The notes under the pieces were generated by a model. The model ran no database searches. It had not been told where the DNA came from and saw only the letters and a program-made list of their open reading frames with translations. A stretch of DNA of 64,000 nucleotides, taken from positions 1 through 64,000 of the forward strand of contig CAKOXI010000004.1 in assembly GCA_934130045.1 (NCBI GenBank), given 5' to 3'. This document shows positions 23,782 to 32,352 of the stretch, in pieces; within the stretch, counting starts at the first letter, position 1, and each line of letters opens with the position of its first letter. The translations under genes were made by a program, and so were the position numbers. The stretch comes from an uncultured Bacilli bacterium. GTDB taxonomy: Bacteria; Bacillota_I; Bacilli_A; RF39; UBA660.

Positions 23782-25650
23782 ATGCTTAGTTCTATTTTTT
23801 ATTTATTATCAGTTATTTTATTAATGATTGTATTTTTGATTTTTCCTAAATCCTATAAAAAACAGAATATTTTGAAATGGATTATTATTTTTAATATATT
23901 ACTTTTTTGCTATAATTCTATAATAGTATTTATATTAAGTAGTATAAATATACCAAGTTATTTATATATACTTTTGGTTTGTAATTTAATTGTATCTTTA
24001 ATTTTATTTTTATTAATGAAAGATAAAAAAACTTATCAAACTTATTATTTTAATATTAAAGATTTTATATTTCTTATTATTTTATTAGTTCTTACACTTT
24101 TTATTTTTTATATAAGATTTGGATTTAATTTTAACATTTCTTATGAAACAAGTGATAGTGGTATTCATTTTTTAACAGCTAAAGAATTTTTTAATCATTC
24201 TTATTTATTAAATAAAGTTGTTGATAAAACAGTGGTTGATTTTAGTACAAGACAGTTTGCCTCTTATGTAAATTTAGGTATTCTTTTTAAGGTATTTAAT
24301 CCATTTATTGGTACATTTAATTTATATAAAATTTATATTTTATTTGATATGATTATGTTATTTTTAGGTGGAGCTATATTTTATTTTTTATTTTCTGCAA
24401 ACAAAAAAAATAATTTTTTTATATCTTTATTTGGTACAATAATTTATTTAATTGGATATCCTTTAAATAGTGTTTTATTCGGATTTTTTTATTTAGGACA
24501 TTCAATTACTATAATTTCTTTAATTTTTTTATTGTATGATTCTTATTTTAATAAATATATAGATAGAAATTTTAATATGGTTTTAATATTTATTTCAATG
24601 TTGACACTTTTTTTTACATATTATTTTTTTGTTCCTATTATTTATGGGGGATTATTTATATTTCAAATTTATAAAATAGTTAAAAATAAAGAAAAGCTAA
24701 TTTCTAAAAACAATTTAGTGTTTATGTTTTTTTTGTATATATTACCTTGTGTAATAGGAAGTTTGTATTTTATAATTCCAAATATTGGTAATAGTAATCA
24801 AAATATTTTTACACAAATATCTTTAGATGGTCTATGTTTTATTGATATTTATAATTTTTTTACTATATTTTTACCAATTATTTTATTATATTTTGTTAAG
24901 GTGATAAAAAATAAGAATTTAACTTTTGATATTTTTATTTATATATGTTCAATTTTATTTTTAATTTTATTAATTATTTTATTTTTTAATAATTTAGTAA
25001 GTATATATTATTTATCAAAAATTTATTATTTATTATGGTTTATACAATTTTATATGATTTTAAAATTCTATGTTGAGTATTATGATTTAGTAAAAATAGA
25101 ATTAACTATATATTTTATATTTTTCTTATTTTGTGTTATAATGTCTTGTAGTGGGGTAGATGTTGTTTTAAAAAATAAAACAGCTAATTATAATTCTTTT
25201 AATTATCATCCAGTTATAAGTATTTATAATGATAATATGAAAAAAATTTATAATCCAACTATTATTTTTACAAATAATGAATTAGTTTGTCTTAAAAGTA
25301 TATATGAAAAAAATATTAAAAATGTTGACACTAATTTAGTAGGATTTTCTAAAACTTGGATTTTTGCTTTTTTTCAAAATAATAGAATTGATTATCCTGA
25401 AAATCAAATATATGATTATATAAGTGATAATTTTTATATTAATACTAAAAGTGATTTTTACTTTACTGATAAATCAGTAAATGGCTTGCTGTTTTTTAGA
25501 GATGATCTTTTAGCTTATGATTACTATGGTCATGATAAAATAAAAGAATCTAGAATAGATGAATTTAATCAAAGGATTAGTTTATGTAGTGATTGTTCTA
25601 TTTATAAATATGATGATTTTTGGTATGTTACAAATATAAAAGAGGAGTGA
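23782..25650 (+). CDS. Large polytopic membrane protein, GT-C-like
   Basis: A 622-residue protein with about 12-14 membrane helices over residues 1-450 and an external C-terminal domain of about 150 residues. The segment ISYETSDSGIHFLTAKEFF after helix 4 holds acidic residues and a His in the first long external loop, the place where GT-C glycosyltransferases and related DUF families keep catalytic acids. That role is inference. TGATATAAT (23749-23757) serves as promoter. It precedes a CapA-like lipoprotein gene by 4 bases, hinting at joint work on a surface polymer. Confidence 0.65.
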   Translation: MLSSIFYLLSVILLMIVFLIFPKSYKKQNILKWIIIFNILLFCYNSIIVFILSSINIPSYLYILLVCNLIVSLILFLLMKDKKTYQTYYFNIKDFIFLIILLVLTLFIFYIRFGFNFNISYETSDSGIHFLTAKEFFNHSYLLNKVVDKTVVDFSTRQFASYVNLGILFKVFNPFIGTFNLYKIYILFDMIMLFLGGAIFYFLFSANKKNNFFISLFGTIIYLIGYPLNSVLFGFFYLGHSITIISLIFLLYDSYFNKYIDRNFNMVLIFISMLTLFFTYYFFVPIIYGGLFIFQIYKIVKNKEKLISKNNLVFMFFLYILPCVIGSLYFIIPNIGNSNQNIFTQISLDGLCFIDIYNFFTIFLPIILLYFVKVIKNKNLTFDIFIYICSILFLILLIILFFNNLVSIYYLSKIYYLLWFIQFYMILKFYVEYYDLVKIELTIYFIFFLFCVIMSCSGVDVVLKNKTANYNSFNYHPVISIYNDNMKKIYNPTIIFTNNELVCLKSIYEKNIKNVDTNLVGFSKTWIFAFFQNNRIDYPENQIYDYISDNFYINTKSDFYFTDKSVNGLLFFRDDLLAYDYYGHDKIKESRIDEFNQRISLCSDCSIYKYDDFWYVTNIKEE

Positions 25651-25654
25651 AAAA

Positions 25655-26767
25655 ATGAAAAAAATTTTATTATCTATTTTTACATGTCTATTTTTGTTTA
25701 CTGGTTGTGGAGCTAATGAAGTAAAAAAAGATTATTCTTTTAAAAATGATTTTGAATACAAAACTGAAACAAGTAAAAATCGTATTTCAATGATTACTGC
25801 TGGGGATGCATTAATTCATAGTTCTGTATATCAAGATGCTTTTATATCTGGAAATAGTTATGATTTTAAAAAAATGATTCCTTCAATAAAAAATTTAGTT
25901 TCTAATTATGATTTAAAATATTATAATCAGGAAACAATTATAGGGGGAAAGGATTTAGGAGTTTCTACATATCCTTGTTTTAATTCTCCTGATGAAATTG
26001 CTGATGCGATGCTTGATGCTGGATTTAATATGGTAAGTTTAGCAAATAATCATACTCTTGATAGAGGAGAAAAAGCTATTTTATATTCTACTGGTAGTTA
26101 TTGGAGTAGTAAGGATGTAATGGTAGCAGGAAGTTATGATTCATTTACAAATAGGGATAGAATTAATGTAAAAGAAATGAATGGTATTAAATATACTATG
26201 TTATCATATACAACTAATACTAATGGTATTAATACACCTAGTGGTAAGGATTATTTGGTTAACAGATATGATCCTGAACAGGTAAAAAAAGATATTGAAG
26301 CTGTAAAACCTTATACAGATGTTATAATTGTTGCTATGCACTGGGGAGAGGAATATACAGCAACACCTGTAAGTAGTCAAAAGCAAATTGCTGAGTATTT
26401 ATCAAGTTTGGGTGTAAATGTAATTATAGGAACTCATCCTCATGTTATTGAGCCGATAGAGTATATTGGTGATACTTTAGTTATTTATTCTTTAGGTAAT
26501 TTTATTTCAGCACAAATTGGAATTGATAGATTAGTTGGAGCAATGGTTTCTTATGATATTGTAAAAAATAGTGATAATAGTATTAAGATAGAAAATGTAA
26601 AGGCTAATTTAATTTATACTTATTACAATAATTTTAGAAATTATTATGTGTATCCTTTTCAAGAATTGAATACAGATATTCTACCTAATTATGTTTCTTT
26701 ATATGAAAAATATTCTAATATAATTAAAATGTATGATCAAAATATTGAGGTTGTTCCTTTAGTATGA
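25655..26767 (+). CDS. CapA-family lipoprotein (PGA_cap phosphoesterase fold)
   Basis: A 370-residue lipoprotein (lipobox FTGCG, Cys about residue 19). The body has the CapA metallophosphoesterase-like order: [17 protein letters not shown], the [10 protein letters not shown] strand, [52 protein letters not shown] and [10 protein letters not shown], all with metal-binding Asp/Asn/His residues. CapA is linked to poly-gamma-glutamate capsule handling, but many homologues act on other things and no capBC genes are here. It overlaps smpB by ATGA. Confidence 0.9.
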   Translation: MKKILLSIFTCLFLFTGCGANEVKKDYSFKNDFEYKTETSKNRISMITAGDALIHSSVYQDAFISGNSYDFKKMIPSIKNLVSNYDLKYYNQETIIGGKDLGVSTYPCFNSPDEIADAMLDAGFNMVSLANNHTLDRGEKAILYSTGSYWSSKDVMVAGSYDSFTNRDRINVKEMNGIKYTMLSYTTNTNGINTPSGKDYLVNRYDPEQVKKDIEAVKPYTDVIIVAMHWGEEYTATPVSSQKQIAEYLSSLGVNVIIGTHPHVIEPIEYIGDTLVIYSLGNFISAQIGIDRLVGAMVSYDIVKNSDNSIKIENVKANLIYTYYNNFRNYYVYPFQELNTDILPNYVSLYEKYSNIIKMYDQNIEVVPLV

Positions 26768-27213
26768 TAGAAATAAAAAATAGAAAAGCTAGTTTTGATT
26801 ATGAGATTATTGAAACATATGAAGCAGGTATTGTTTTAAATGGAACTGAAATTAAATCAATTCGTGGCGGACATGCTAATTTAAAGGATTGTTATGCAAT
26901 CGTAAAAAATAATGAAATTTTTATATTGAATATGCATATAAGTAAATATAAAGAAGGTAATATTTTTAATCATGATGAGCTAAGAACTAGAAAGTTACTT
27001 TTGCACAAAAAAGAAATTTATAAATTACGTGATTACGTATCTTTAGATGGGTATACTTTAATTCCTTTAAAGGCTTATTTTAAGAATAATAAAGTTAAAA
27101 TTCTTTTAGGTGTTTGTAGGGGAAGAAAAAATTATGATAAAAGGGAAGTATTAAAAAGAAGGGATATTGAAAAAGAAGTAAAAAAACAATATAAATATTT
27201 AAAAATTAAGTAA
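26764..27213 (+). CDS. smpB: SsrA-binding protein SmpB
   Basis: A 149-residue tmRNA partner in trans-translation (ribosome rescue). Matching features: [31 protein letters not shown] near the start, the central [13 protein letters not shown] block, and the C-terminal tail [16 protein letters not shown] that inserts in the ribosomal decoding centre. The start codon overlaps the stop of the CapA-like gene (ATGA). No tmRNA gene is seen in the window. Confidence 0.96.
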   Translation: MIEIKNRKASFDYEIIETYEAGIVLNGTEIKSIRGGHANLKDCYAIVKNNEIFILNMHISKYKEGNIFNHDELRTRKLLLHKKEIYKLRDYVSLDGYTLIPLKAYFKNNKVKILLGVCRGRKNYDKREVLKRRDIEKEVKKQYKYLKIK

Positions 27214-27224
27214 ATTTTATATAA

Positions 27225-27268
27225 AATAATAGTTTGTATATAATAATATTGACTATTATTTTTATTTT
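27225..27268 (+). terminator. Terminator after smpB
   Basis: AATAATAGT (27225-27233) / ACTATTATT (27252-27260) with a T-rich tail to 27268. Its right arm overlaps the -35 of the arsR promoter. Confidence 0.7.
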
Positions 27269-27303
27269 GTATATAATATGAATATATGAACATATAATCA
27301 TAT
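27249..27303 (+). promoter_or_regulatory. arsR promoter and CzrA/CadC-like operator
   Basis: TTGACT (27249-27254), 17 bases, TATAAT (27272-27277). Just downstream lies the dyad ATATGAACATATAATCATAT (27284-27303), with perfect outer arms ATATGA/TCATAT. It resembles the ATATGAAxA type operators of zinc/cadmium-sensing ArsR-family repressors. Binding here would block clearance from the promoter until metal releases the repressor. Confidence 0.8.
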
Positions 27304-27316
27304 AAAAGGAGAAGTT

Positions 27317-27628
27317 ATGACCACACATAGTAAAGAATTATTATTTGGATTAAGCGAATTTTTTAAAATATTTGGTGATGCTACTAGATTAAGAATTTTG
27401 GATGTATTGTTAAATGGAGAAAAGTGTGTTAATGAAATATCTGAAATCTTAGAAGTTAGTCAATCTGCTATATCACATCAATTAAAAAATTTGCGTTCAT
27501 CTAATTTAGTAAAAACAGAAAAAATTGGAAAATTAGTGAAATATTCTATTGCAGATGATCATATTAAAATAATTTTAAAGTATGGTTTAGAACATATTAA
27601 GGAGGAAATAGGAAATGAAAAAATTTGA
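27317..27628 (+). CDS. ArsR/SmtB-family metal-sensing repressor
   Basis: A 103-residue winged-helix repressor: FFKIFGDATRLRILDVLLNGEKCVNEISEILEVSQSAISHQLKNLRSSNLVKTEK is the HTH core. The C-terminal helix DDHIKIILKYGLEHIKEE keeps the alpha-5 zinc site spacing known in CzrA/SmtB (D-x-H, then H after 11 residues, then an acid instead of His three later), so a Zn/Co-type sensor is likely. A Cys in EKCVNE could add to an alpha-3 site. It overlaps the P-type ATPase gene by 14 bases and has an operator-like dyad upstream. Confidence 0.92.
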   Translation: MTTHSKELLFGLSEFFKIFGDATRLRILDVLLNGEKCVNEISEILEVSQSAISHQLKNLRSSNLVKTEKIGKLVKYSIADDHIKIILKYGLEHIKEEIGNEKI

Positions 27629-29447
27629 TTTTGATTTTTTTAAAATCATATTAAGTGGAATTATATTTGTTATTTCATTATTTATTGATACTGAAACAAC
27701 AAAATTTATTCTATTAATAATAAGTTATATAATTGTATCTTATGAAATGTATATTAGTGCATTCAAAAATATTTTAAAGGGAGAAATATTTGATGAAAAT
27801 TTACTTATGATAGTAGCAACTATAGGAGCATTTTTTATAGGTGAATATGAAGAAGCTTTAATGGTAATGTTATTATTTAATTTAGGTGAATATTTGTCAG
27901 ATAAAGCAGTTGATAATTCTAGTGAATCTATCTTAAAATTAATGGATTTAAGAAGCGATAGGATTAATTTAAAATTAAATGATAAAATAGAAAACGTTGA
28001 TATAAAAGATGTTAAATTGGGTGATTTTTTTATTGTAAAACCAGGTGAAAAAATTGGTTTAGATGGTGTTGTTATAGAAGGAATGGGTAGTGTTGATACT
28101 TCAAGTTTAACAGGAGAATCAAAACCTGTTTATGTAGAAGTAGGTAATACTGTATTAAGTGGTAGTACAAATTTAGATTCAATTTTAGTTATAAAAGCAA
28201 CATCAACATTTGAAACAAGTACGGCTACTAAAATATTAGAATTAATAAAAAATTCTGAGGATAAAAAAACAGAAACAGAAAAATTTATTACAAGATTTTG
28301 TAAAGTTTATACACCTGTTATTGTAATATCGGCTATTTTATTAACTGTTATACCAGTTATATTAGGTGGAAATTTTAATGAATGGTTATATAGATCATTA
28401 GTATTTTTAGTTACATCTTGTCCTTGTGCTTTAGTAATTTCTGTTCCATTAGTATTTTTTTCAGGAATTGGTAGAGCAAGTCGTGAAGGAATTATAGTTA
28501 AAGGAAGTAGTGAATTAGAAAATTTATCAAAAATTAAAACTATTGTTTTTGATAAAACTGGTACAATAACTAAGGGAAATTTTGAGATTCAAGAAATCGT
28601 TTCTAAAAATATAACAAATGAAGAATTATTGGAAATTGCGGCTTATTCTGAATATTATTCACTTCATCCTGTATCAAAAGTGATATTAGAAAAATATGGT
28701 AAAGAAATTGATAAAAGTATAATTAGTGATTTTAAAGAAATAAGTGGAAATGGAATATCTTTAAAAATAAATAATGATGAAATATTAGTTGGTAATTATA
28801 ATTTATTTAAAGAAAACAAAATAAATGTAGATAATATTAATTCTATTGGAACTATTATATATATTGCTAAAAATCATGAATATTTAGGATATATATTAAT
28901 TGCTGATGAAATAAAAAATGATGCTTATAATTTAGTTAAATCTTTAAAATATAATGGTATTAAAAGAGTTGTTATGTTATCTGGTGATAATAAAAATATT
29001 GTAAAAAATGTAAGCGAAAAAGTTGGAATTAGCGAATACTATGCTGAAATGCTTCCAATAGATAAAGTTAATAAGGTTGAGAGCTTAAAAAAGGATGGAT
29101 TTACCGCTTTTGTAGGTGATGGAATAAATGATGCACCTGTTATGAAAATATCTGACTTAGGTATTTCAATGGGAATAACAGGTAGTGATGCTGCAATAGA
29201 AGCCTCTAATATTGTTTTAATGACAGATAATTTGGATAAAATAACAGAAGCTATCAAAATATCTAAAAAAACAAAACGTATAGTAACATTTAATATAGTA
29301 TTTGCACTTTTGGTAAAATTTTTATGTTTATTATTAGGTGTTTTAGGAATATCAAAAATTTGGTTTGCAGTAGTTGCTGATGTTGGTGTTACATTATTGC
29401 TTGTTTTAAATTCATTAAGATTAATTATAATGAAAAAGGTTCATTAA
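27615..29447 (+). CDS. P1B-type heavy metal-translocating ATPase (Zn/Cd type)
   Basis: A 610-residue metal efflux pump. Key residues: CPC in TSCPCALVIS (Cys269, Cys271) in the membrane metal site, phosphorylated Asp313 in DKTGTITKG, TGES actuator loop, YSLHPVSK (nucleotide-binding HP), and GDGINDAPVMK. The N-terminal heavy-metal binding domain usual in CadA/ZntA is absent; the protein starts almost directly at the first helices. With the ArsR sensor in front it forms a metal-induced efflux operon; Zn, Cd or Pb are the likely ions from the CPC class. Confidence 0.93.
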   Translation: MKKFDFDFFKIILSGIIFVISLFIDTETTKFILLIISYIIVSYEMYISAFKNILKGEIFDENLLMIVATIGAFFIGEYEEALMVMLLFNLGEYLSDKAVDNSSESILKLMDLRSDRINLKLNDKIENVDIKDVKLGDFFIVKPGEKIGLDGVVIEGMGSVDTSSLTGESKPVYVEVGNTVLSGSTNLDSILVIKATSTFETSTATKILELIKNSEDKKTETEKFITRFCKVYTPVIVISAILLTVIPVILGGNFNEWLYRSLVFLVTSCPCALVISVPLVFFSGIGRASREGIIVKGSSELENLSKIKTIVFDKTGTITKGNFEIQEIVSKNITNEELLEIAAYSEYYSLHPVSKVILEKYGKEIDKSIISDFKEISGNGISLKINNDEILVGNYNLFKENKINVDNINSIGTIIYIAKNHEYLGYILIADEIKNDAYNLVKSLKYNGIKRVVMLSGDNKNIVKNVSEKVGISEYYAEMLPIDKVNKVESLKKDGFTAFVGDGINDAPVMKISDLGISMGITGSDAAIEASNIVLMTDNLDKITEAIKISKKTKRIVTFNIVFALLVKFLCLLLGVLGISKIWFAVVADVGVTLLLVLNSLRLIIMKKVH

Positions 29448-29462
29448 TTTGAATCTTTTTTT
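29433..29462 (+). terminator. Terminator of metal ATPase gene; left copy of 25-bp repeat
   Basis: AAAAAGGTTC (29433-29442) / GAATCTTTTT (29451-29460), a 10-bp stem with one G-U pair and a T run. The stop codon of the ATPase gene lies inside. Bases 29437-29461 recur exactly at 32190-32214. Confidence 0.8.
29437..29461 (+). repeat. 25-bp direct repeat, left copy
   Basis: Identical to 32190-32214 (begins AGGTTCATTAATTTGAATC, ends in six T). It covers most of the ATPase gene terminator. Together the two copies bracket the PD-(D/E)XK gene and the solenoid gene. Confidence 0.9.
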
Positions 29463-29477
29463 ATTTAAAAAAAGGAA

Positions 29478-30437
29478 ATGGGAATCCTTTATAGAAAAAT
29501 ATATATAGGGGTGATAAAAATTAAAATTATAGAAAAAAATCTAAATAAGGGAGAGATAATACCATTAACATTTGATCCAATGTTTACTAGTATTTTTAAT
29601 AATGAAGAAAATATATGCATATTAGAAGATTTTATATCAATATATTTTGATATTCCAATTAATGAGGTAATTGGTAACTTAAAAATATTAAGTAGAAAAT
29701 TAAACAAAAATAATAAAATAGAAGCAAGTAAAGAAGTTGATTTATTATTAACTTTGAATGGGGTAAAAATAAATATAGAATTATCTAATAGATGTACTAT
29801 AGGAGTTAGGGAAAGAAACTTGGTATATATTTGTGGACAACATTCAAAACAATTAAAAGTAGGAGATAAAAATTATCAAAATATAAAAGATTCAATACAA
29901 ATATGTATTAATAATTTTAATTGTAATGAAACTTATGCGATAGAAAGTTATTACTTAATGAACAAACGAGGAAGAATATATAGTAAAAAATTAAGAATAG
30001 ATTTAATAGACCTTGAAAAAATAAAAAATATATGTTATCATATAAGTAACAAAAAATATAATTTACTTAAAATATTTACGACAAATAAAAAAGTAGAATT
30101 AGAAAAATATTTGGAAGGTGGTATTATGAGGAAAGAATCAAAAGAGAAATTAATAAAAAATGTAGAAAGATATAGTAGTGATGAAGATGTATTTACTTTA
30201 TATACTGAATTATCAAAAAGTGAGTTAGAAAAAAATACTATGATTGCAGAAGCAAATGATGAAGGCTTTAAAAATGGTCTTGTAGTTGGTGAAAAACGTG
30301 GCGAGGAGCGTGGAGTTGCAAATGAAAAAATAAATGTAGCAAAATCAATGTATGCTGAAAATATAGATATAAATATTATATCAAGAGTTACAAATTTAGA
30401 AATTAATAAATTACAAGGAATGTTTAATATAAAGTAA
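29478..30437 (+). CDS. PD-(D/E)XK nuclease family transposase-like protein
   Basis: A 319-residue protein of the Rpn/PDDEXK_2 type. EVDLLLTLNGVKINIELSNR (about residues 89-108) gives the D...E-x-S/K nuclease core; VYICGQHSKQLKVGDKNYQNIKDSIQICI is the characteristic following block. The C-terminus has the family's usual tail: a charged helix NDEGFKNGLVVGEKRGEERG and a small HTH-like end SMYAENIDINIISRVTNLEINKLQ. Such proteins act as recombination-promoting nucleases or are decayed transposases. ATG at 29478 has AAGGAA only 3 bases away; a later GTG near 29511 may be the real start. A near-identical partial copy lies at 63583-64000. Confidence 0.85.
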   Translation: MGILYRKIYIGVIKIKIIEKNLNKGEIIPLTFDPMFTSIFNNEENICILEDFISIYFDIPINEVIGNLKILSRKLNKNNKIEASKEVDLLLTLNGVKINIELSNRCTIGVRERNLVYICGQHSKQLKVGDKNYQNIKDSIQICINNFNCNETYAIESYYLMNKRGRIYSKKLRIDLIDLEKIKNICYHISNKKYNLLKIFTTNKKVELEKYLEGGIMRKESKEKLIKNVERYSSDEDVFTLYTELSKSELEKNTMIAEANDEGFKNGLVVGEKRGEERGVANEKINVAKSMYAENIDINIISRVTNLEINKLQGMFNIK

Positions 30438-30538
30438 AACATTCCTTTTTAGATATTATTTATGTATTATTATTATTAAAATTATATTGAATTTTATAAA
30501 TATATTATATATAATATATTCCCAAGTGAGATGATGTT

Positions 30539-32191
30539 ATGACACAATTACAATTTATTGATATATTAAAAAGAAATAGTATTGATGATAAAAAAATAGA
30601 TTATATTTTATCAAAAAATATTAAGAGAATTTTGGGAAGAAATATAGATGAATTAGAAAAGATAATAAAAATATTAAATAATGAAAATCTAGAAATAAAA
30701 AATTGTCTATCAGTTTTAGCTCAGGGAAAAGCCGAGGAAATAGAAAAAATAATAAAAATACTAAAGAATGAAAATATAGAGGTAAGAAATTGTCCCACAA
30801 TTTTAGCACATGGAAAAGCGGAAGAAATAGAGAAAATAATAAAATTATTAAAGAATGAAAATATAGAAATAAGTAAATGTCCCACAATTTTAGCATATGG
30901 CAAAGCGGAAGCATTAGAAAAAATAATAAAATTATTAAAGAATGAAAATATAGATGTAAGAAATTGTCTCACAGTTTTAGCACTAGGTAAGGTAGAATAA
31001 ATTGAAAAGATAATAAAAATACTAAAAGATGAAAATATAGAGGTAAGGAATTGTCTCTCAGTTTTAGCATATGGCAAAGCGGAAGAAATAGAGAAAATAA
31101 TAAAAATATTAAAAAACGAAAACATAGAATTAAAAAATTGTTTTACAGTTTTAGCACGAGGTAAGGTAGAAGAAATAGAGAAAATAATAAAACTACTAAA
31201 GAAAGAAAATATAGAAGTAAGTAATTGTCCCACAGTATTAGCCCAAGGAAAAGCAAAAGAAGTAGAAAAAATAATAGAAATATTAAAGAAAGAAAATATA
31301 GAAGTAAGTAATTGTTTGTCAATATTAGCATTTGGAAAAGCAGAAGAAATAGAGAAAATAATAGAAATATTAAAAAAAGAAAATATAAATTTAATGAAAA
31401 TAAAAGAATACAATATGAATTATATATTTTATAATTTTAAATCTGATGATTTAAAAAATATTTTTTTTCATAGAAAAGATATATATAGTGATGATGAAAT
31501 AAAATTATATATCAAGTTAAAACATTCAATAAATTGCTATTACGATAAACAAAAACTTGATGAAATTTGTAATAATTTGAATATCAACATTTCAAAAATA
31601 ATAGGTGTTTTTAAAACAAAAAATATAGTTTTAAATGAGATTTTAACAAAAAAAATTTATAATGAAAATTTTAAATTATGGATTGGAAAATCATATAAGT
31701 GTACAAGTGAGCAACTTGAAAAAAACAAGGAAATGATTTTAAAATTATGTATTCGGGTTGCCAAAGCATTTGCGGTACGAAATAATTGTATGCATTTAGA
31801 AAAGGACCTTGAAGGTTTTGTTATGGATATTATAATGGAAAAATGTGGAGATCTATTTTACTGTTTTGAAGGAAAAATTTTGGAAGAAGTATTATATTCA
31901 TATTGTAAAAAATCATTATATAATTATTATGATTTGAATACAAAAACCATTATTGATAATTTATATGGATCATATGATAGTAATACCTATGACGATGAAC
32001 AATCGGAGATTTTACAAGATATTGACTTAGAAATTGATGAAAGAGAAAAGATTCAGTATATGAGCTATTTATTAGAAAATGGTGTCATTGATTTTGAAAA
32101 TAAAATTAAAAGTAAATATAATATGAATGATAATGATTATACTGATTTTATAGGGAAAGTTAAAACAAAAATATTAAGTAATAAAAATTAG
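30539..32191 (+). pseudogene. 29-residue-repeat solenoid protein, broken by a nonsense codon
   Basis: One reading frame of 551 codons with a single TAA at 30998-31000, exactly where the repeat consensus has GAA, so one base change broke it. After a 35-residue head, eight full 29-residue repeats and one partial repeat follow (units every 87 bases from 30725; consensus GKAEEIEKIIKxLKNENIEVRNCPTxLAx, with a fixed Cys). The two-helix periodicity and the ...CPTILA... end recall mTERF-like or other alpha-solenoids. The last 250 residues (from about 31400) are a separate charged helical domain. Upstream part 30539-31000 and downstream part 31316-32191 could be made as separate proteins. Confidence 0.7.
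31316..32191 (+). CDS. C-terminal part of the solenoid gene, possibly translated alone
   Basis: From an in-frame ATG at 31316 the frame is open for 291 residues. It holds the last repeat and a half and then a domain I do not recognise. The stretch CMHLEKDLEGFVMDIIMEKCGDLFYCFEGKILEEVLYSYCKKSLYNYY has the size and helix pattern of sigma-70 region 2-like bundles, and DDEQSEILQDIDLEIDEREKIQYMSYLL could be a second helical part, but there is no clear HTH; this likeness is weak. No RBS is evident before 31316, so independent translation is doubtful. Confidence 0.4.
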   Translation: MSILAFGKAEEIEKIIEILKKENINLMKIKEYNMNYIFYNFKSDDLKNIFFHRKDIYSDDEIKLYIKLKHSINCYYDKQKLDEICNNLNINISKIIGVFKTKNIVLNEILTKKIYNENFKLWIGKSYKCTSEQLEKNKEMILKLCIRVAKAFAVRNNCMHLEKDLEGFVMDIIMEKCGDLFYCFEGKILEEVLYSYCKKSLYNYYDLNTKTIIDNLYGSYDSNTYDDEQSEILQDIDLEIDEREKIQYMSYLLENGVIDFENKIKSKYNMNDNDYTDFIGKVKTKILSNKN

Positions 32192-32214
32192 GTTCATTAA
32201 TTTGAATCTTTTTT
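32190..32214 (+). repeat. 25-bp direct repeat, right copy
   Basis: Exact copy of 29437-29461. Here the outer five A of the left stem arm are replaced by other bases, so the hairpin is weaker than at the left site; the left site looks like the original terminator and this one like the duplicate. Confidence 0.9.
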
Positions 32215-32257
32215 GGTTGAAAAAATAATTATATATGTTAAAATATTAATAGAATAT

Positions 32258-32325
32258 AATTGTGTACTTGAGTATTAGTATAATAACTATTATTTTGTAT
32301 ATAGTATAAATACTACTACACAATT
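32258..32325. promoter_or_regulatory. Long imperfect inverted repeat around a promoter
   Basis: AATTGTGTA (32258-32266) and TACACAATT (32317-32325) are perfect outer arms; the inner bases (GAGTATTAGTATAAT and GTATAAATACT) continue the pairing with interruptions. A TATAAT (32279-32284) lies inside. It could be an operator pair or a large leader hairpin for the lipoprotein/MBOAT unit. Confidence 0.4.
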
Positions 32326-32352
32326 AATAATTCTTAGAATGTGAGGAATTTT

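Larger units (their letters stand above)
29437..32214 (+). mobile_element. Putative mobile unit bracketed by duplicated terminator
   Basis: The segment 29462-32189 carries a PD-(D/E)XK transposase-like gene and a nonsense-interrupted repeat gene, both with a marked preference for ATA isoleucine codons, and is bracketed by exact 25-bp repeats of a terminator. The left border, TTTAAAAAAAGGAAATGGGA (29464 on), is repeated almost unchanged at 63569 on next to a different terminator. No terminal inverted repeats are visible. Whether the 25 bp are a target duplication or a recombination scar cannot be settled from one copy. Confidence 0.5.

Noticed and set aside
30725..31330. Regular 87-bp repeats considered as a CRISPR-like array
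   Set aside because: There are no alternating repeats and unrelated spacers; the whole unit is coding and diverges mainly at third positions.
30621..31413. Long minus-strand frames (up to 230 residues) opposite the solenoid gene
   Set aside because: They are the antisense shadow of the 87-bp coding repeats; the plus-strand frames give a regular amphipathic repeat and the minus-strand product is low-complexity Ser/Phe/Ile.
31316..32191. Sigma factor fused to repeats
   Set aside because: Only a loose helix pattern recalls region 2; no region 4 helix-turn-helix is visible, so I do not call it a sigma factor.
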